The position numbers and the translations under genes were made by a program. This document shows, in pieces, positions 1 through 10,045 of a stretch of DNA of 64,000 nucleotides (positions are counted from its first letter, which is position 1; each line of letters begins with the position of its first letter). The notes below the pieces were generated by a model that ran no database searches, was not told the origin of the DNA, and saw only the letters and a list, made by a program, of their open reading frames with translations. Source of the DNA: Vibrio sp. HA2012 (GTDB lineage: Bacteria; Pseudomonadota; Gammaproteobacteria; Enterobacterales; Vibrionaceae); the NCBI RefSeq assembly GCF_002812955.1, contig NZ_PFXK01000008.1:62001-126000 (forward strand), written 5' to 3'.

Positions 1-1490
1 TCCCAGCCGGGATGCTGAAATTCAAAGCTATGCCGGCTCTGGAAAGCGATACGCTACAAGCCAGGATCCTGCTTCCTCAGGGAACTCTGCTGCCACGAAC
101 TGAAGAAGTCGTAGCGAAAGTGACTGCCGCTCTGAACGAAATCAATACCGATTATAGCGTTCAGTTCCCAGACTCTGAACCTCTTATCCTCAGCCAGACC
201 ATTCTGTACAACACCAATATTGATGCTAAGGAGTCCGGTCCGCATATGGCCACCATCAGTGCCGACCTGCTACCCGCACAATTTCGCCGGATCAGCATAA
301 AAAAACTGGTTCAGGAGTGGAAAAAGAAAACCGGTCCGGTTGCAGACGTCACCATGCTTAAATTCACAGATAAAGAAAGAGGCCTTGCCGGCAATGGTAT
401 CGATATCCGCATTCAGGGAACCGATATGGAAACGCTGAAAAACGTCAGCCGCTCCCTCCAGAAGTGGCTGAAAAGCTTTGACGGCTTGTTTAACCTGACC
501 GATGACTTACGTTACGGACGCTCGGAAATTTACGTCAAACTGCGGGATGAAGCCGGGGTTATGGGGATCACTGCTGCTCAGGTCGCTCAGACCCTGAGAA
601 ATGCCGTCAAAGGCAGCACAGATCTGACGGTGTTTCAGAACGGTGAAGCCATAGATATCAGCGTAAGGCTGGATGAGTTCACCCATAAGGCCAGTCTGCC
701 GGGATTACAGGATCTGGCCGTTACTGCTGCCAATGGCCGGCTGATCCCCCTATCAACTGTCGCAGACTTCGGGCAGAAGCGGACATTTTCCCGTATTAAC
801 AGGATAAACGGCCTGAATACGGTCACGGTACAAGGCAATATCAATACTGAAATAGCCAATGCCCGTGACATTATGCAGCAGTTTTACCAAGAATTCGTCC
901 CTGAAAGCCGGCAACGCTTCCCCGATGTCAGTTTCGTCTCTCAGGGACAGGATAAAGAAAGTGCGGATACCGGTTCATCACTGCTGACATTCTTTATGCT
1001 GGGTGTTATCGGTATCTACCTGATCCTGACATTTCTGTTTCAGAGCTATAGCCAGCCTATTGCGGTTCTGCTGGCCATCCCTATGGCCTGGATCGGCGTC
1101 GTTCTCGGACATCTCGGTCTTGGCCTTGACCTGACAATTCCAAGTTTGGTTGGCTTTGCCACCCTGGCCGGGATCGTGGTAAACGATAATATTCTGCTGG
1201 TGCACTTTATCAAAGAAAATATCAGCAAAGGGAGCCGTCTGCCCGAAGCCTGCTCCTCTGCCGTCCGGGACAGATTCAGGGCGATATTTATAACCTCACT
1301 GACGACCTTTGCCGGGCTACTGCCATTGCTGACCGAAACCAGCACGCAGGCACAATTTTTAATCCCGCTGATTGCCAGCATTGCCTTTGGCCTGATATCG
1401 GCAACATTGCTGGCTTCCATCGTCGTACCTTGCATACTGATGATCTTAGACGACTTAGGGACACACAAATTGACTAAAGATACCGCGTAA
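1..1490 (+). CDS. RND-family efflux transporter, C-terminal part (cut by window start)
   Basis: This is the C-terminal ~495 residues of an inner-membrane RND (AcrB/AcrD/AcrF-like) pump that exports drugs or other compounds using the proton gradient, normally with a periplasmic adaptor and an outer-membrane channel. The frame is already open at base 1, so the methionine at 12 is internal. The visible part holds the second periplasmic porter half (to about residue 310), then a typical RND membrane block: LLTFFMLGVIGIYLILTFLF, a loop with GLGLDLTIPSLVGFATLAG and the VNDNILLVHFI segment, ending in helices rich in Gly/Ala/Leu. The usual RND adaptor gene would lie upstream, outside the window. A short hairpin terminator overlaps the stop codon. 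Substrate cannot be told from the sequence. Confidence 0.9.
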   Translation, partial: PAGMLKFKAMPALESDTLQARILLPQGTLLPRTEEVVAKVTAALNEINTDYSVQFPDSEPLILSQTILYNTNIDAKESGPHMATISADLLPAQFRRISIKKLVQEWKKKTGPVADVTMLKFTDKERGLAGNGIDIRIQGTDMETLKNVSRSLQKWLKSFDGLFNLTDDLRYGRSEIYVKLRDEAGVMGITAAQVAQTLRNAVKGSTDLTVFQNGEAIDISVRLDEFTHKASLPGLQDLAVTAANGRLIPLSTVADFGQKRTFSRINRINGLNTVTVQGNINTEIANARDIMQQFYQEFVPESRQRFPDVSFVSQGQDKESADTGSSLLTFFMLGVIGIYLILTFLFQSYSQPIAVLLAIPMAWIGVVLGHLGLGLDLTIPSLVGFATLAGIVVNDNILLVHFIKENISKGSRLPEACSSAVRDRFRAIFITSLTTFAGLLPLLTETSTQAQFLIPLIASIAFGLISATLLASIVVPCILMILDDLGTHKLTKDTA

Positions 1491-1509
1491 GTACTACACG
1501 GTATCTTTT
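1479..1509 (+). terminator. Rho-independent terminator after the RND gene
   Basis: A perfect 7-bp stem (GATACCG at 1479-1485 with CGGTATC at 1499-1505) is followed by TTTT. The left arm lies inside the last codons of the RND gene. Confidence 0.6.
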
Positions 1510-1512
1510 ACG

Positions 1513-3117
1513 TTATTTCTTTATTCCCAAATCGAAATCGCTCAGCAGCCCCTGCAGATGACGCGCATTATCATTAATGGTTACAGCCCGGAGTTGCAGC
1601 CGGTTTGCATCCTGTTCCGTCATGTTTGCCTGCTCGCTGATGCTCTCTATGTTACGGCTCATATCGACGGCAACCTGGCTCTGTTCTTCTGCAGCCGTAG
1701 CAATCTGTATGCTCATATCATTAATCATGTCCATATCACCGGCAATCTCAGCAAAAATTGCTTTCGATGAAGCCACCTTTTTCAGCGCTTCCTGTGCATC
1801 GTCATTATTCGCCTCAACCGTAGACGCCGAGCGCTGAATACTCGATGACAACGTATCCAGCATGGTACGGATTTCCTGTGTTGCCCCCTGCGTTCTCTGA
1901 GCAAGATGCCGCACCTCATCAGCAACCACTGCGAATCCTCTGCCCTGCTCGCCCGCCCGGGCCGCTTCAATAGCAGCGTTCAGTGCCAGCAGATTGGTCT
2001 GATCCGCAATTTCACTGATCACATTGGTTATCTGGCTGATTTGTTCACTGTCAGCGGAAAGAGTATTGATCTGTTGCGTGGTTTTTTTCAGTTCCTGCGA
2101 AAAAGCTTCCATAGAAAGTAATGCGTTAGTAACTACGCTATCCCCTTCCTGCACCGTGTTGTGTGCTTCTGCTGTTTTATCCGAAGAGTTCTGTGCATTG
2201 CCGGAAACTTCCTTAACCGTGGCGCTCATCTCATTCATTGCGGTGGCAATCTGTTCGGTATGGCTTGCCTGCGTCTGCATATTGCTCAGCATAGAATGGC
2301 TGGTTGCAGACAGTTCCTCAGCTGAGGCGATCAGAGCCTGACAAGATTGGGTTACCTGACCCAAAATAGTCTTATTACGCGCCTGAACCAGCTTAACACC
2401 AGCCAGACAACGACCGGCTTCATCCATCCGCTCCAGCTCGATATGCTGGCTATAATCACCACTGGAAAGTTCCCGCAGCATCTTACGTACCTGAACCAGA
2501 GGCTTAAGCACACCACTGTTGGTTCGCCACCACAGAAACAAAGTCATTAATGCCGGGATCACCAAAACAGCACTTAACAGCCATGAATACTGCATACTCA
2601 TGGCTCCGGCGACCAGCAATGCCAGCAGACTGATCACTGAGGTCGCTGCGGTGACTTGTCGATGAGTAATACGTTTTATCAGACTGAGTTTCGGTAACGC
2701 CATACTGCTGTTGCTGCGCATCTTCGCATACAAACCATCGGCAGCGGCTACCTGTTCACGGGAAGGTTCAGAACGAACCGACTGGTATCCGATCACCTTA
2801 CCATGCTGCATAACAGGAGTAACAAAAGCATCCACCCAGTAATGATCACCGTTTTTACAACGGTTCTTCACCATTCCCCGCCATGGTTCACCGGAGCGTA
2901 CCGTTTTCCATAAATCAGCAAATGCTGCCGGTGGCATGTCTGGATGCCGGACAATGTTATGATCTTTACCGATCAGATCTGCTTCCGTAAACCCACTGAT
3001 AGCCAGAAAAGCATCATTGATATATTTAATTTTGCCATCCAGATCCGTAACAGAAACCAGATCTTCTGTCGTCAGAAAACGTACTTCTTTCTGCGTTACC
3101 GGCTGATTGTTTCTCAT
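1513..3117 (-). CDS. Methyl-accepting chemotaxis protein with N-terminal PAS domain (Aer-like)
   Basis: A 534-residue energy or redox taxis receptor. Residues about 10-120 form a PAS domain of the Aer type ([18 protein letters not shown]; later [14 protein letters not shown]), which in Aer binds FAD and reports on electron transport. Two hydrophobic stretches follow at about 155-200, then a HAMP-like segment and a full MCP signalling domain with the hairpin tip motif [20 protein letters not shown] and [18 protein letters not shown]. There is no large periplasmic sensor domain, so sensing is cytoplasmic. It would work with CheA/CheW, which are not in this window. Upstream on the minus strand a TAAAG element about 15 bases from GTCAGTAT weakly resembles a FliA promoter. 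It converges with the RND gene. Confidence 0.93.
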   Translation of the reverse strand: MRNNQPVTQKEVRFLTTEDLVSVTDLDGKIKYINDAFLAISGFTEADLIGKDHNIVRHPDMPPAAFADLWKTVRSGEPWRGMVKNRCKNGDHYWVDAFVTPVMQHGKVIGYQSVRSEPSREQVAAADGLYAKMRSNSSMALPKLSLIKRITHRQVTAATSVISLLALLVAGAMSMQYSWLLSAVLVIPALMTLFLWWRTNSGVLKPLVQVRKMLRELSSGDYSQHIELERMDEAGRCLAGVKLVQARNKTILGQVTQSCQALIASAEELSATSHSMLSNMQTQASHTEQIATAMNEMSATVKEVSGNAQNSSDKTAEAHNTVQEGDSVVTNALLSMEAFSQELKKTTQQINTLSADSEQISQITNVISEIADQTNLLALNAAIEAARAGEQGRGFAVVADEVRHLAQRTQGATQEIRTMLDTLSSSIQRSASTVEANNDDAQEALKKVASSKAIFAEIAGDMDMINDMSIQIATAAEEQSQVAVDMSRNIESISEQANMTEQDANRLQLRAVTINDNARHLQGLLSDFDLGIKK

Positions 3118-3236
3118 GACTTATTTACCTACTACTCAATAGTAAAACCAATAGTTCAACATCCAAATACTGACAATACCTTGTACTTTCTTTAGTAGTA
3201 ATAAAGATGCCAGTACCCTAACCCTAAAGAGGATAT

Positions 3237-4259
3237 TTAAACTGTAATTTCATAAGGATAATGAAAAACGTAATCCGTCACCTGTTCGCGCATGCGGGCC
3301 TTTTCGTCATCAGAAACAAAACTGGCCTCAATAGCGTTATAAGTAAACTGAGCGGCTTCTTCATCGGTCATCGGATGAGCTTCTGCCACAGCCAGAAAAT
3401 TAGCATTCATATACCCGCCAAAATAAGCCGGGTCGTCCGAATTGATCGTCACACACAAACCTTTTCTCAGCAGATCCACAATATTGTGCTGAGACATCTC
3501 TGAAAATACTTTAAGTTTGATGTTAGACAACGGACATACCGTCAGTGGCATCCGGTTTTTAATCAGTTGCTGCACCAGTTTACGATCTTCCGTACAGCGT
3601 ACACCATGGTCAACCCGACTGACACCCAGCATCGATTCCGCATCAATGATATTCTGTGCCGGGCCTTCTTCTCCTGCATGAGCTACCGTCTTAAACCCCT
3701 CTTCCAGCGCTTTTTTGAATACCCGCGCAAATTTTTCCGGTGGATTTCCCTGTTCAGAAGAATCAAGACCGACTCCGACGATCTTATCTTTGTGCAGCAG
3801 TGCCTGCTCCAGCGTTCTGAATGCCGAATCTTCATCCAGATGACGCAAAAAACACATAATGATCTGGCTGGTGATGCCCAACTCTTTCTGACCCTGCTGC
3901 AGTGCCCGGTCAATACCGTTAATTACGGTATCAAAACTGATATCACGCTCGGTATGGGTCTGTGGGTCGAAAAATATTTCTGTATGAATCACATTATCAG
4001 CTTTACAGCGCAGCAGATAAGCCCAGGTTAAATCATAAAAATCCTGCTCGGTGATCAGGACATTCGCTCCCTGATAATAAATATCCAGAAACGATTGCAG
4101 ATTCTCAAACTGATAAGCTTCCCGTACCTGTTCCGGGGTATCAAAAGGGATCTCAATCTGATTTCGTTTTGCCAGCTCAAACATCAGTTCCGGCTCCAGA
4201 GAACCTTCGATGTGCAGGTGCAATTCCACCTTCGGCAAATTTTGAATAAATGCTTGCAT
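3237..4259 (-). CDS. Adenine deaminase of the adenosine deaminase family
   Basis: A 340-residue metal-dependent deaminase. The metal-binding HLH is at residues 14-16 (VELHLHIEGS), the catalytic block is HAGEEGP, then VDHGVR and the metal Asp in NSDDPAYFGG. The text resembles the Pseudomonas-type adenine deaminases (adenine to hypoxanthine, purine salvage) more than classical adenosine deaminases, for example in LTWAYLLRCK and FFDPQTHTER. An in-frame extension reaches to 4469, but 4259 is preferred: AAGGA lies about 9 bases upstream, the protein begins MQAFIQNLPKVELHLH like its relatives, and the extension overlaps a cysteine-rich ORF on the other strand. Substrate choice (adenine or adenosine) is inferred from resemblance. 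Confidence 0.9.
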   Translation of the reverse strand: MQAFIQNLPKVELHLHIEGSLEPELMFELAKRNQIEIPFDTPEQVREAYQFENLQSFLDIYYQGANVLITEQDFYDLTWAYLLRCKADNVIHTEIFFDPQTHTERDISFDTVINGIDRALQQGQKELGITSQIIMCFLRHLDEDSAFRTLEQALLHKDKIVGVGLDSSEQGNPPEKFARVFKKALEEGFKTVAHAGEEGPAQNIIDAESMLGVSRVDHGVRCTEDRKLVQQLIKNRMPLTVCPLSNIKLKVFSEMSQHNIVDLLRKGLCVTINSDDPAYFGGYMNANFLAVAEAHPMTDEEAAQFTYNAIEASFVSDDEKARMREQVTDYVFHYPYEITV

Positions 4260-4358
4260 AAACCACATTTCCTTTTGAATTATTTTCTTTAGTATATAGC
4301 GAACAGTCCTCTGTAAAAACAACTGAATTACCCGGTTCATAACATAGAGTAGTCGTAT

Positions 4359-4523
4359 ATGAAGAAATGCTGCGGCAATTGCCGACAATTTGAGCGTAAC
4401 TCCGGTAAACCGGTTGATATGTGCAGTGCCTGGGGTAACCCAACCAAAGCAGACCGAGAGGCCTGCCATTTCTGGATGATGATGGTAAAACAGGGAAAAC
4501 CTATAACACCAAGGAAACCGTAA
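4359..4523 (+). CDS. Small cysteine-rich protein, 54 residues, function unknown
   Basis: A short ORF between the divergent adenine deaminase and the binding-protein gene. It starts MKKCCGNCRQF and later has DMCSAWG and EACHFWMM, so five cysteines are spaced like a small zinc-ribbon or knuckle (CCxxC, C, C). The final residues are basic (TPRKP). The ribosome site is weak (TAGAG). In favour of reality are the ordered Cys pattern and the stop well before the next gene; against it are its small size and lack of a recognised family. It overlaps only the non-coding extension of the deaminase frame. I do not recognise a family. Confidence 0.5.
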   Translation: MKKCCGNCRQFERNSGKPVDMCSAWGNPTKADREACHFWMMMVKQGKPITPRKP

Positions 4524-4597
4524 TCAGGTAGATTATTCAGTATTTCAGAACTATATATACTGTAGTTTTTCTAATTTACCAGATATAAGCACCCCCT

Positions 4598-5536
4598 ATG
4601 CACCTCTCCAGACAGACTAGTATGATATCTTTACTCCGAAAAATACTTTTCGGACTGATGTGTTCCTTTTGGCTGTCAGAAGCAAATGCAATACCGGTAG
4701 TGCCTGTACAATCCGAGCAGGTTACAGAGGTAATTTATCCTCCGCCACAATCACCACTGGATACCCGGGATAACGATTTTATTGAGATCCTGCGTACAGC
4801 TTTAGAAAAAACAACCGATACCTACGGACCGTTTACCCTACATCCCACAGAAGTTGCAATGAATCCCCTCCGCTTTCGACATGAAATTATGGAAGGTCGG
4901 GGACCCAATGTTATCTGGGCTTCCGTTTCACAAGAAAGAGAGGAACACCTGCTTTCCATTAAAATTCCACTCAGAAAAGGTATTCTTGGATATCGTCTGC
5001 TGCTGATTAACCAGACTGAGCAGCATAAATTTTCATCGGTAACCAATCAGGGAGCACTACTGCAGTTCCGTGCAGGACAAGGCTCCACCTGGATAGACAG
5101 CGACATACTCCGAACTAATGGATTTACCGTTGTAACAGGTTCCAGTTATGAGGGTTTATTCCGGATGTTAATGTCGGGACGATTTGACTTCTTTCCTAGA
5201 GGTATCAACGAAATCTATCCAGAACTGGAAAAAAGACATACAAAATATCCGAACATGGTTATTGAACCCCATATCATGCTGTATTACCCACTTCCCAAAT
5301 TCTTCTATGTAAATAAGAACAATAAAAAACTGGCAGAACGACTCCGATACGGACTGAATATCATGCTTAAAGATGGCAGTTTTGACCGTATCTTTATCCA
5401 GTATAATCAGCACCATATCGATAACATTCACTCCAGCCACTGGCGAGTCTTTACGTTGACCAACCCTTTCCTTCCGGAAGATATTCCATTTGAGCAAAAA
5501 GAGCTTTGGTATGACCTGACAGAAGACAATAACTAA
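4598..5536 (+). CDS. Periplasmic solute-binding-like protein (transporter substrate-binding domain)
   Basis: A 312-residue exported protein with an N-terminal signal sequence (LLRKILFGLMCSFWLSEANA, cleavage expected after about residue 32). The remainder resembles the amino-acid-binding type III fold: LDTRDNDFIEILRTALEKT near the N-terminus, a central GSSYEGLFRMLMSGRFDFFP block, and KLAERLRYGLNIMLKDGSFD near the end, typical of SBP_bac_3-like proteins. No permease or ATPase gene is adjacent, so it may be a free-standing sensor-type binding protein rather than part of an uptake system. Ligand unknown. Confidence 0.75.
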   Translation: MHLSRQTSMISLLRKILFGLMCSFWLSEANAIPVVPVQSEQVTEVIYPPPQSPLDTRDNDFIEILRTALEKTTDTYGPFTLHPTEVAMNPLRFRHEIMEGRGPNVIWASVSQEREEHLLSIKIPLRKGILGYRLLLINQTEQHKFSSVTNQGALLQFRAGQGSTWIDSDILRTNGFTVVTGSSYEGLFRMLMSGRFDFFPRGINEIYPELEKRHTKYPNMVIEPHIMLYYPLPKFFYVNKNNKKLAERLRYGLNIMLKDGSFDRIFIQYNQHHIDNIHSSHWRVFTLTNPFLPEDIPFEQKELWYDLTEDNN

Positions 5537-5776
5537 ACCTGATCCAGCACTCGCTTTTCAAAAATTTTATTTGCTCTTACGCACATAACCTCGACACATA
5601 TCTCAGGTCTCTGTTTTTTAAACCTATTATAAGTTTATATAAAACTGGTCTCACCCATTGAGGAATATACCCCTGAACCAGCCATATCCGCCGGAGTACG
5701 CCACAAAAAAGGCCTGATAATGCGGAAACAGATTTTTAATAATTTCTGATTTTTAATAACTTCTGGAGGTTTTCTT

Positions 5777-7435
5777 ATGAGCGAAATTGCACTTTCTATC
5801 AGCCTGTTGTCGCTGGTAGCAGTGCTGGGATTATGGATAGGAAACTGGCGGATCCGTGGTGTCGGTCTGGGGATTGGTGGCGTACTTTTCGGCGGGTTGT
5901 TTGTCGGACATTATGCACAAATCCTACATATCGAACTGGATATGCACACCTTACATTTTATCCAGGAATTTGGCCTTATTCTGTTCGTCTATACGATAGG
6001 TATTCAGGTCGGTCCCGGCTTTTTTGCGTCATTACGCAGCTCAGGTCTGAAGCTGAACGGTTTTGCAGCCCTGATTGTCGCACTCGGCGGTTTAATGACC
6101 GTTATTATCTATCATCTGTTCGATGTGCCCCTTCCTGTCATACTGGGGGTATTTTCTGGTGCAGTGACCAATACCCCATCCCTGGGTGCTGGGCAGCAAA
6201 TTCTGGGGGAACTCGGGCTGGGAGAAGAGATGCTTGGCCTGACCGGTATGGGCTATGCCGTTGCCTATCCGTTTGGTATCTGTGGTATTTTGCTGACAAT
6301 GTGGCTTTTAAGGCTGGTATTTAAAGTTGATGTTGATAAGGAAGCTGAACAGTTTGACGTCAGCAGCGGTCAGAAAAAAGAAGGCCTGCAGACGAAAAAT
6401 GTGGTGGTAAAAAACCCCAATCTAATCGGCCTGACACTCTCTGAAATCCCGGATCTGACCGAAGGTAACATTATCTGTTCCCGGCTGAAACGGGGAGATG
6501 AACTGCTGGTACCCAAAATGGATACCCGGGTTGACTTGAATGACTACCTGCATCTGGTCGGTGATGCAAAAGCACTGAAAAAAGCTCAGTTAGTTATTGG
6601 TGAAGAAGTCGAGACCAGCTTGTCGACCAAAGGCACGGAAATGAGGTCACAACGGCTGGTCGTCACCAATGAGCTAGTACTGGGGAAAAAGATCGGTGAT
6701 TTGGGGCTTAAGGAAAGATACGATGTCGTCGTCTCCCGCCTGAACCGGGCCGGTGTGGAGCTGGTTCCGGGCAGTGAAACCAATCTGCAGTTTGGTGATA
6801 TCCTGAATCTGGTCGGACGTATAGAAGCCATTGAAGCGGTTAGTGGTCTGGTTGGTAATGCCCAGCAGAAGCTCAACCAAGTACAGATGTTGCCGGTATT
6901 TCTGGGGATCGGACTCGGTGTCCTGCTGGGCTCCATTCCTTTTTATCTGCCAGGCCTCCCTGCGGCTATCAAACTGGGCCTTGCCGGAGGCCCGTTAATT
7001 GTCGCACTGATTTTATCCCGAATCGGCAGTATCGGCAGACTGTACTGGTTTATGCCCCCCAGTGCCAACCTGGCACTACGGGAAATAGGCATCGTCTTAT
7101 TCCTTGCCGTTGTCGGACTAAAATCAGGCGGTGGTTTTATTGATACTCTGCTTAACGGTGATGGCTTTAGCTGGATGGGGTATGGCGTCTTTATTACCTT
7201 TACACCACTGCTGATTGTCGGACTTATCGCCCGAATTGTCGGTGGCTTAAACTACCTGACTCTATGCGGCATGCTGGCCGGTTCAATGACCGATCCACCG
7301 GCGCTTGCCTTTGCGAATGGTCTGCACAGTAGCAGTGGCGCACCAGCATTATCTTATGCAACGGTTTATCCTCTAGTGATGTGCCTGAGAATACTGCTTC
7401 CACAGTTGCTGGCTATTTTACTCTGGGCAGGTTAA
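5777..7435 (+). CDS. yidE: YidE-type putative transporter (AspT/YidE/YbjL family)
   Basis: A 552-residue inner-membrane protein, the same length as E. coli YidE. It is a two-fold repeat of membrane segments (N-terminal block about residues 1-185, C-terminal block about 375-552) with two RCK_C/TrkA_C regulatory domains between them (about 205-290 and 290-370). Recognisable motifs are [39 protein letters not shown] and [20 protein letters not shown]; the second half repeats this as [17 protein letters not shown]. AspT relatives exchange amino or organic acids, but the YidE substrate is unknown. A good ribosome site (TGGAGG) lies before the ATG. A stem-loop without a T tract (7452-7480) follows the stop. 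Confidence 0.92.
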   Translation: MSEIALSISLLSLVAVLGLWIGNWRIRGVGLGIGGVLFGGLFVGHYAQILHIELDMHTLHFIQEFGLILFVYTIGIQVGPGFFASLRSSGLKLNGFAALIVALGGLMTVIIYHLFDVPLPVILGVFSGAVTNTPSLGAGQQILGELGLGEEMLGLTGMGYAVAYPFGICGILLTMWLLRLVFKVDVDKEAEQFDVSSGQKKEGLQTKNVVVKNPNLIGLTLSEIPDLTEGNIICSRLKRGDELLVPKMDTRVDLNDYLHLVGDAKALKKAQLVIGEEVETSLSTKGTEMRSQRLVVTNELVLGKKIGDLGLKERYDVVVSRLNRAGVELVPGSETNLQFGDILNLVGRIEAIEAVSGLVGNAQQKLNQVQMLPVFLGIGLGVLLGSIPFYLPGLPAAIKLGLAGGPLIVALILSRIGSIGRLYWFMPPSANLALREIGIVLFLAVVGLKSGGGFIDTLLNGDGFSWMGYGVFITFTPLLIVGLIARIVGGLNYLTLCGMLAGSMTDPPALAFANGLHSSSGAPALSYATVYPLVMCLRILLPQLLAILLWAG

Positions 7436-7774
7436 TTTCACCGATTAATCACAGGGTTGGGACTCTCGTTACCAGCCCTGAATGACAGTAAAATGACAAA
7501 AAAAACAGTTATCGTATTTTTTTCATCTTTCTTAATAGCGAGACATACTATTTCTGACTACCAGAACTGAAATCCGGAGGATCGTATTCATATTTCTCCT
7601 TCTGGGAATGCTTGTTCTGATAAGCAGTTAGTCAGTTCCCTCATACGCCCTGCCCTTTTATTGCAAAATATATAACCAAGACAGAAGGAATTATTAGTAT
7701 TTTTGCCTGATTTGACGAATTTATAATCGACTTCTATGGTTAATCATTATTAAACCACCACAGAGGCATGCCAC
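7436..7774. other. Intergenic region, 339 bases
   Basis: Holds one clear stem-loop just after yidE (CAGGGTTGG at 7452-7460 with CCAGCCCTG at 7472-7480, one G-T pair). No T tract follows, so its role as a terminator is doubtful. The rest is AT-rich and presumably contains the promoter of the small gene at 7775. No ORF with a good ribosome site was seen. Confidence 0.5.
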
Positions 7775-7990
7775 ATGAAAAGAAACAGTAAAACATACCG
7801 TTTGCAGTTAATTAAGGAAACCGTAGAAAAACACGAACGCCTTTCATGTAGTGACCCTATGGTGCGATTTATTCAGTATTTGCTGGAAAAAAAACCGACA
7901 AAAGTCGAAGAAACAAATCAGAAACACCGCTTCGCAGGCCATCACTATGATCACCATGCTGGCGGCTGGGTCAGTGACAAATGGTCCTGA
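7775..7990 (+). CDS. Small hypothetical protein, 71 residues, His-rich tail
   Basis: A soluble, basic small protein with no signal or membrane segment. A predicted helical N-terminal half (YRLQLIKETVEKHERLSC, then MVRFIQYLLEKKP) leads into a short tail rich in histidine and aromatic residues (HRFAGHHYDHHAGGW). The tail could bind a metal, but that is only inference from composition. The start is supported by AGAGG eight bases upstream of the ATG. The gene stands alone between long AT-rich intergenic stretches. I do not recognise the family. Confidence 0.6.
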   Translation: MKRNSKTYRLQLIKETVEKHERLSCSDPMVRFIQYLLEKKPTKVEETNQKHRFAGHHYDHHAGGWVSDKWS

Positions 7991-8325
7991 CACTATACGC
8001 TTGAGGTGACTGAGTATAAGAAGGCAGGAAATCTCACCGGCTTCCTGCCTCCATGCCCTATCAGCGAAATCCGGAAATGCTTGTCCCCCTATCAGAACAG
8101 TGGAATCATCTTGATTCAGGTGAATTAAAACCATAAAAAACATTCAAAACAAAACATCCAGCCCAAAACAATATAAAACTCTAATATGCGTTTTATCTAA
8201 TATGTAATTTATGTGAGAATACTTTTTATGTTTACAACATGATAGCAGTTGTAACTTTATCTAATGAAATGCATTTTTCTGCCGCTATTATGTATTAAGA
8301 CGTTGCCAATAACGAAGGAACCCAC
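7991..8325. other. Intergenic region, 335 bases, with a stem-loop and the MCP promoter region
   Basis: A 9-bp perfect stem (AGGCAGGAA at 8022-8030 with TTCCTGCCT at 8042-8050, 11-base loop) lies after the small gene without a clear T tract. The right part is very AT-rich and ends with a FliA-like promoter for the chemoreceptor gene (separate entry). Confidence 0.5.
8262..8288 (+). promoter_or_regulatory. FliA (sigma-28)-like promoter of the chemoreceptor gene
   Basis: TAATGAAA at 8262-8269, an 11-base spacer, then GCCGCTAT at 8281-8288 matches the flagellar class pattern TAAAGTTT-N11-GCCGATAA well, with GCCG intact. It lies 37 bases before the MCP start codon. Sigma-28 control is usual for chemoreceptors. 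Pattern match only. Confidence 0.55.
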
Positions 8326-9972
8326 ATGTTCATCAATAACCTGACGCTAAAAAACCGGCTGATTATCACCGTTGCCATACCATGTATTGCCTTGGTCACC
8401 GTAGGGCTTGCCAGCCTGAAAACCATGTCACATATCGCCACCCAAACAGAACAACTGTATCTGAACACCGCCGCACCGATGCGGGCGATGGCAGATGCTG
8501 CTACACGTAACATTCGCATGCGGGTAGGCATTGATGTAATGCTGCTTCAGGAAACACCTCTTCGTGATGAAAGAGGCGTCAAAAGCCGGGTAAAAGATGC
8601 CCGAACCGAAGATATTCCGGAATTGCGTGCCGCTATGGCTATTGCGGTGGATGCTCAGGTTAATCCTGAACTAAAAAAACGGGTACAGAAGTTATCTGAC
8701 CTCTTTGAGACTGTGGTAACCAATGAGCTGAATCCTATGCTGGAAGCTCTGGATAGTGGCGATATGGCAACAGCACAGACCATTTACCGTGATAAATATG
8801 CCAAAAGCTACGGTGTAATACGCAAAGAAGCCGATGCTCTGCTTGGAAAACTCTTAGAACAAGCAGAAACACAAAACAAAATCAGTATCGACAGCTATAC
8901 CAACGGGCGCAACACTCAGATTTTGATAATCAGTGTCGGCCTGATTATTTCCTTTGTGATCTCGTCACTGATCGTGATCAATCTGCGCAGCCGGGTAACC
9001 GTTCTGCGGGAAACCATTACTGATGCTGCACGGGAGATGTCTCTTTCAACCCGCATCAATCTAGAAGGACACGATGAACTGACTGATATCGGCGACAGTT
9101 TTAATCAATTTATGGAGAAAGTGCACAATTCTATTGATCAGGTTGCCCAGAATGCCCGGGAGCTGGCAGTCATGGCTCAGGATGTTTCGGAGCGCGCACA
9201 CCATACTCAGAATAACTGTACCTCACAACGCGACCGTACCGTTCAGGTTGCTACAGCAATTCATGAACTGGGGGCAACAGTGAGTGAGATTGCAGCCAAT
9301 GCTGCTCAGGCAGCAGAGGTAGCCAATGAAGCAACACATCGTTCCGGCGATGGTAAAAAGGTAGTTGTACAAGCACGGGAACAAATCGGCGAGCTGTCTA
9401 TCGAGCTGGATCAGGCAACGACGGTTATTGCATCACTGGCAGAACAGGTTAATGATATCAGCTCAACATTGGATACCATTCGTAATATCTCCGACCAGAC
9501 CAACCTTCTGGCATTGAATGCGGCCATTGAAGCAGCCCGAGCAGGTGAACAGGGTCGCGGCTTTGCTGTCGTTGCAGACGAGGTACGGACTCTGGCCAGT
9601 CGCTCTGCCGATTCAACGGAAGAGATCCAGCAGATCATTGATAAACTGCAGACAGAATCAAAACGTGCAGTCAGTGCTATGGAAAAAGGCCGTACACAGA
9701 GCAATCTGGTGGTGGAATATGCCGACAATGCCAACCATGCACTGGAACAGATTAACGATCATATCGACCAGATAAGTGATCAGAATATTCAGGTTGCCAC
9801 TGCCACAGAAGAGCAATCCAGCGTGGTCGAAGACATCAACCGTAATGTAGAAGAAATCAACCAGCTGACCATGGAAACAACCGATATCGCCGGTCAGCTT
9901 AACCAGTCCAGTGCCAGCCTGAAGCATCTGTCATCAGAACTGGATAAATTGGTGAATTACTTCAAACTGTAA
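8326..9972 (+). CDS. Methyl-accepting chemotaxis protein with four-helix-bundle sensor
   Basis: A 548-residue transmembrane chemoreceptor. The first membrane helix is at about residues 10-32 ([20 protein letters not shown]). A periplasmic helical domain (about 33-195, four-helix-bundle MCP type) and a second membrane helix (about 196-218, [20 protein letters not shown]) follow, then HAMP and a long coiled-coil signalling domain with the tip motif [20 protein letters not shown]. Glutamine/glutamate pairs typical of methylation sites flank the tip. It would control flagellar rotation through CheA/CheW; the ligand is unknown. Transcription probably starts from the FliA-like promoter just upstream and ends at the strong hairpin at 9991-10022. 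Confidence 0.95.
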   Translation: MFINNLTLKNRLIITVAIPCIALVTVGLASLKTMSHIATQTEQLYLNTAAPMRAMADAATRNIRMRVGIDVMLLQETPLRDERGVKSRVKDARTEDIPELRAAMAIAVDAQVNPELKKRVQKLSDLFETVVTNELNPMLEALDSGDMATAQTIYRDKYAKSYGVIRKEADALLGKLLEQAETQNKISIDSYTNGRNTQILIISVGLIISFVISSLIVINLRSRVTVLRETITDAAREMSLSTRINLEGHDELTDIGDSFNQFMEKVHNSIDQVAQNARELAVMAQDVSERAHHTQNNCTSQRDRTVQVATAIHELGATVSEIAANAAQAAEVANEATHRSGDGKKVVVQAREQIGELSIELDQATTVIASLAEQVNDISSTLDTIRNISDQTNLLALNAAIEAARAGEQGRGFAVVADEVRTLASRSADSTEEIQQIIDKLQTESKRAVSAMEKGRTQSNLVVEYADNANHALEQINDHIDQISDQNIQVATATEEQSSVVEDINRNVEEINQLTMETTDIAGQLNQSSASLKHLSSELDKLVNYFKL

Positions 9973-9990
9973 TTCCCGATTAAACCATAT

Positions 9991-10022
9991 AAAAAGCCCG
10001 CGACAGTCATCGCGGGCTTTTT
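9991..10022. terminator. Strong bidirectional terminator
   Basis: A 13-bp stem AAAAAGCCCGCGA (9991-10003) with TCGCGGGCTTTTT (10010-10022) and a 6-base loop. It sits between two converging genes and carries T tracts for both strands. Confidence 0.92.
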
Positions 10023-10045
10023 CAATTCTAAACAGGTAATGAAGT

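Noticed and set aside
4260..4469. N-terminal extension of adenine deaminase by 70 residues
   Set aside because: The extension has no family resemblance, a good ribosome site lies before 4259, and the DNA is better read as the cysteine-rich ORF on the other strand.
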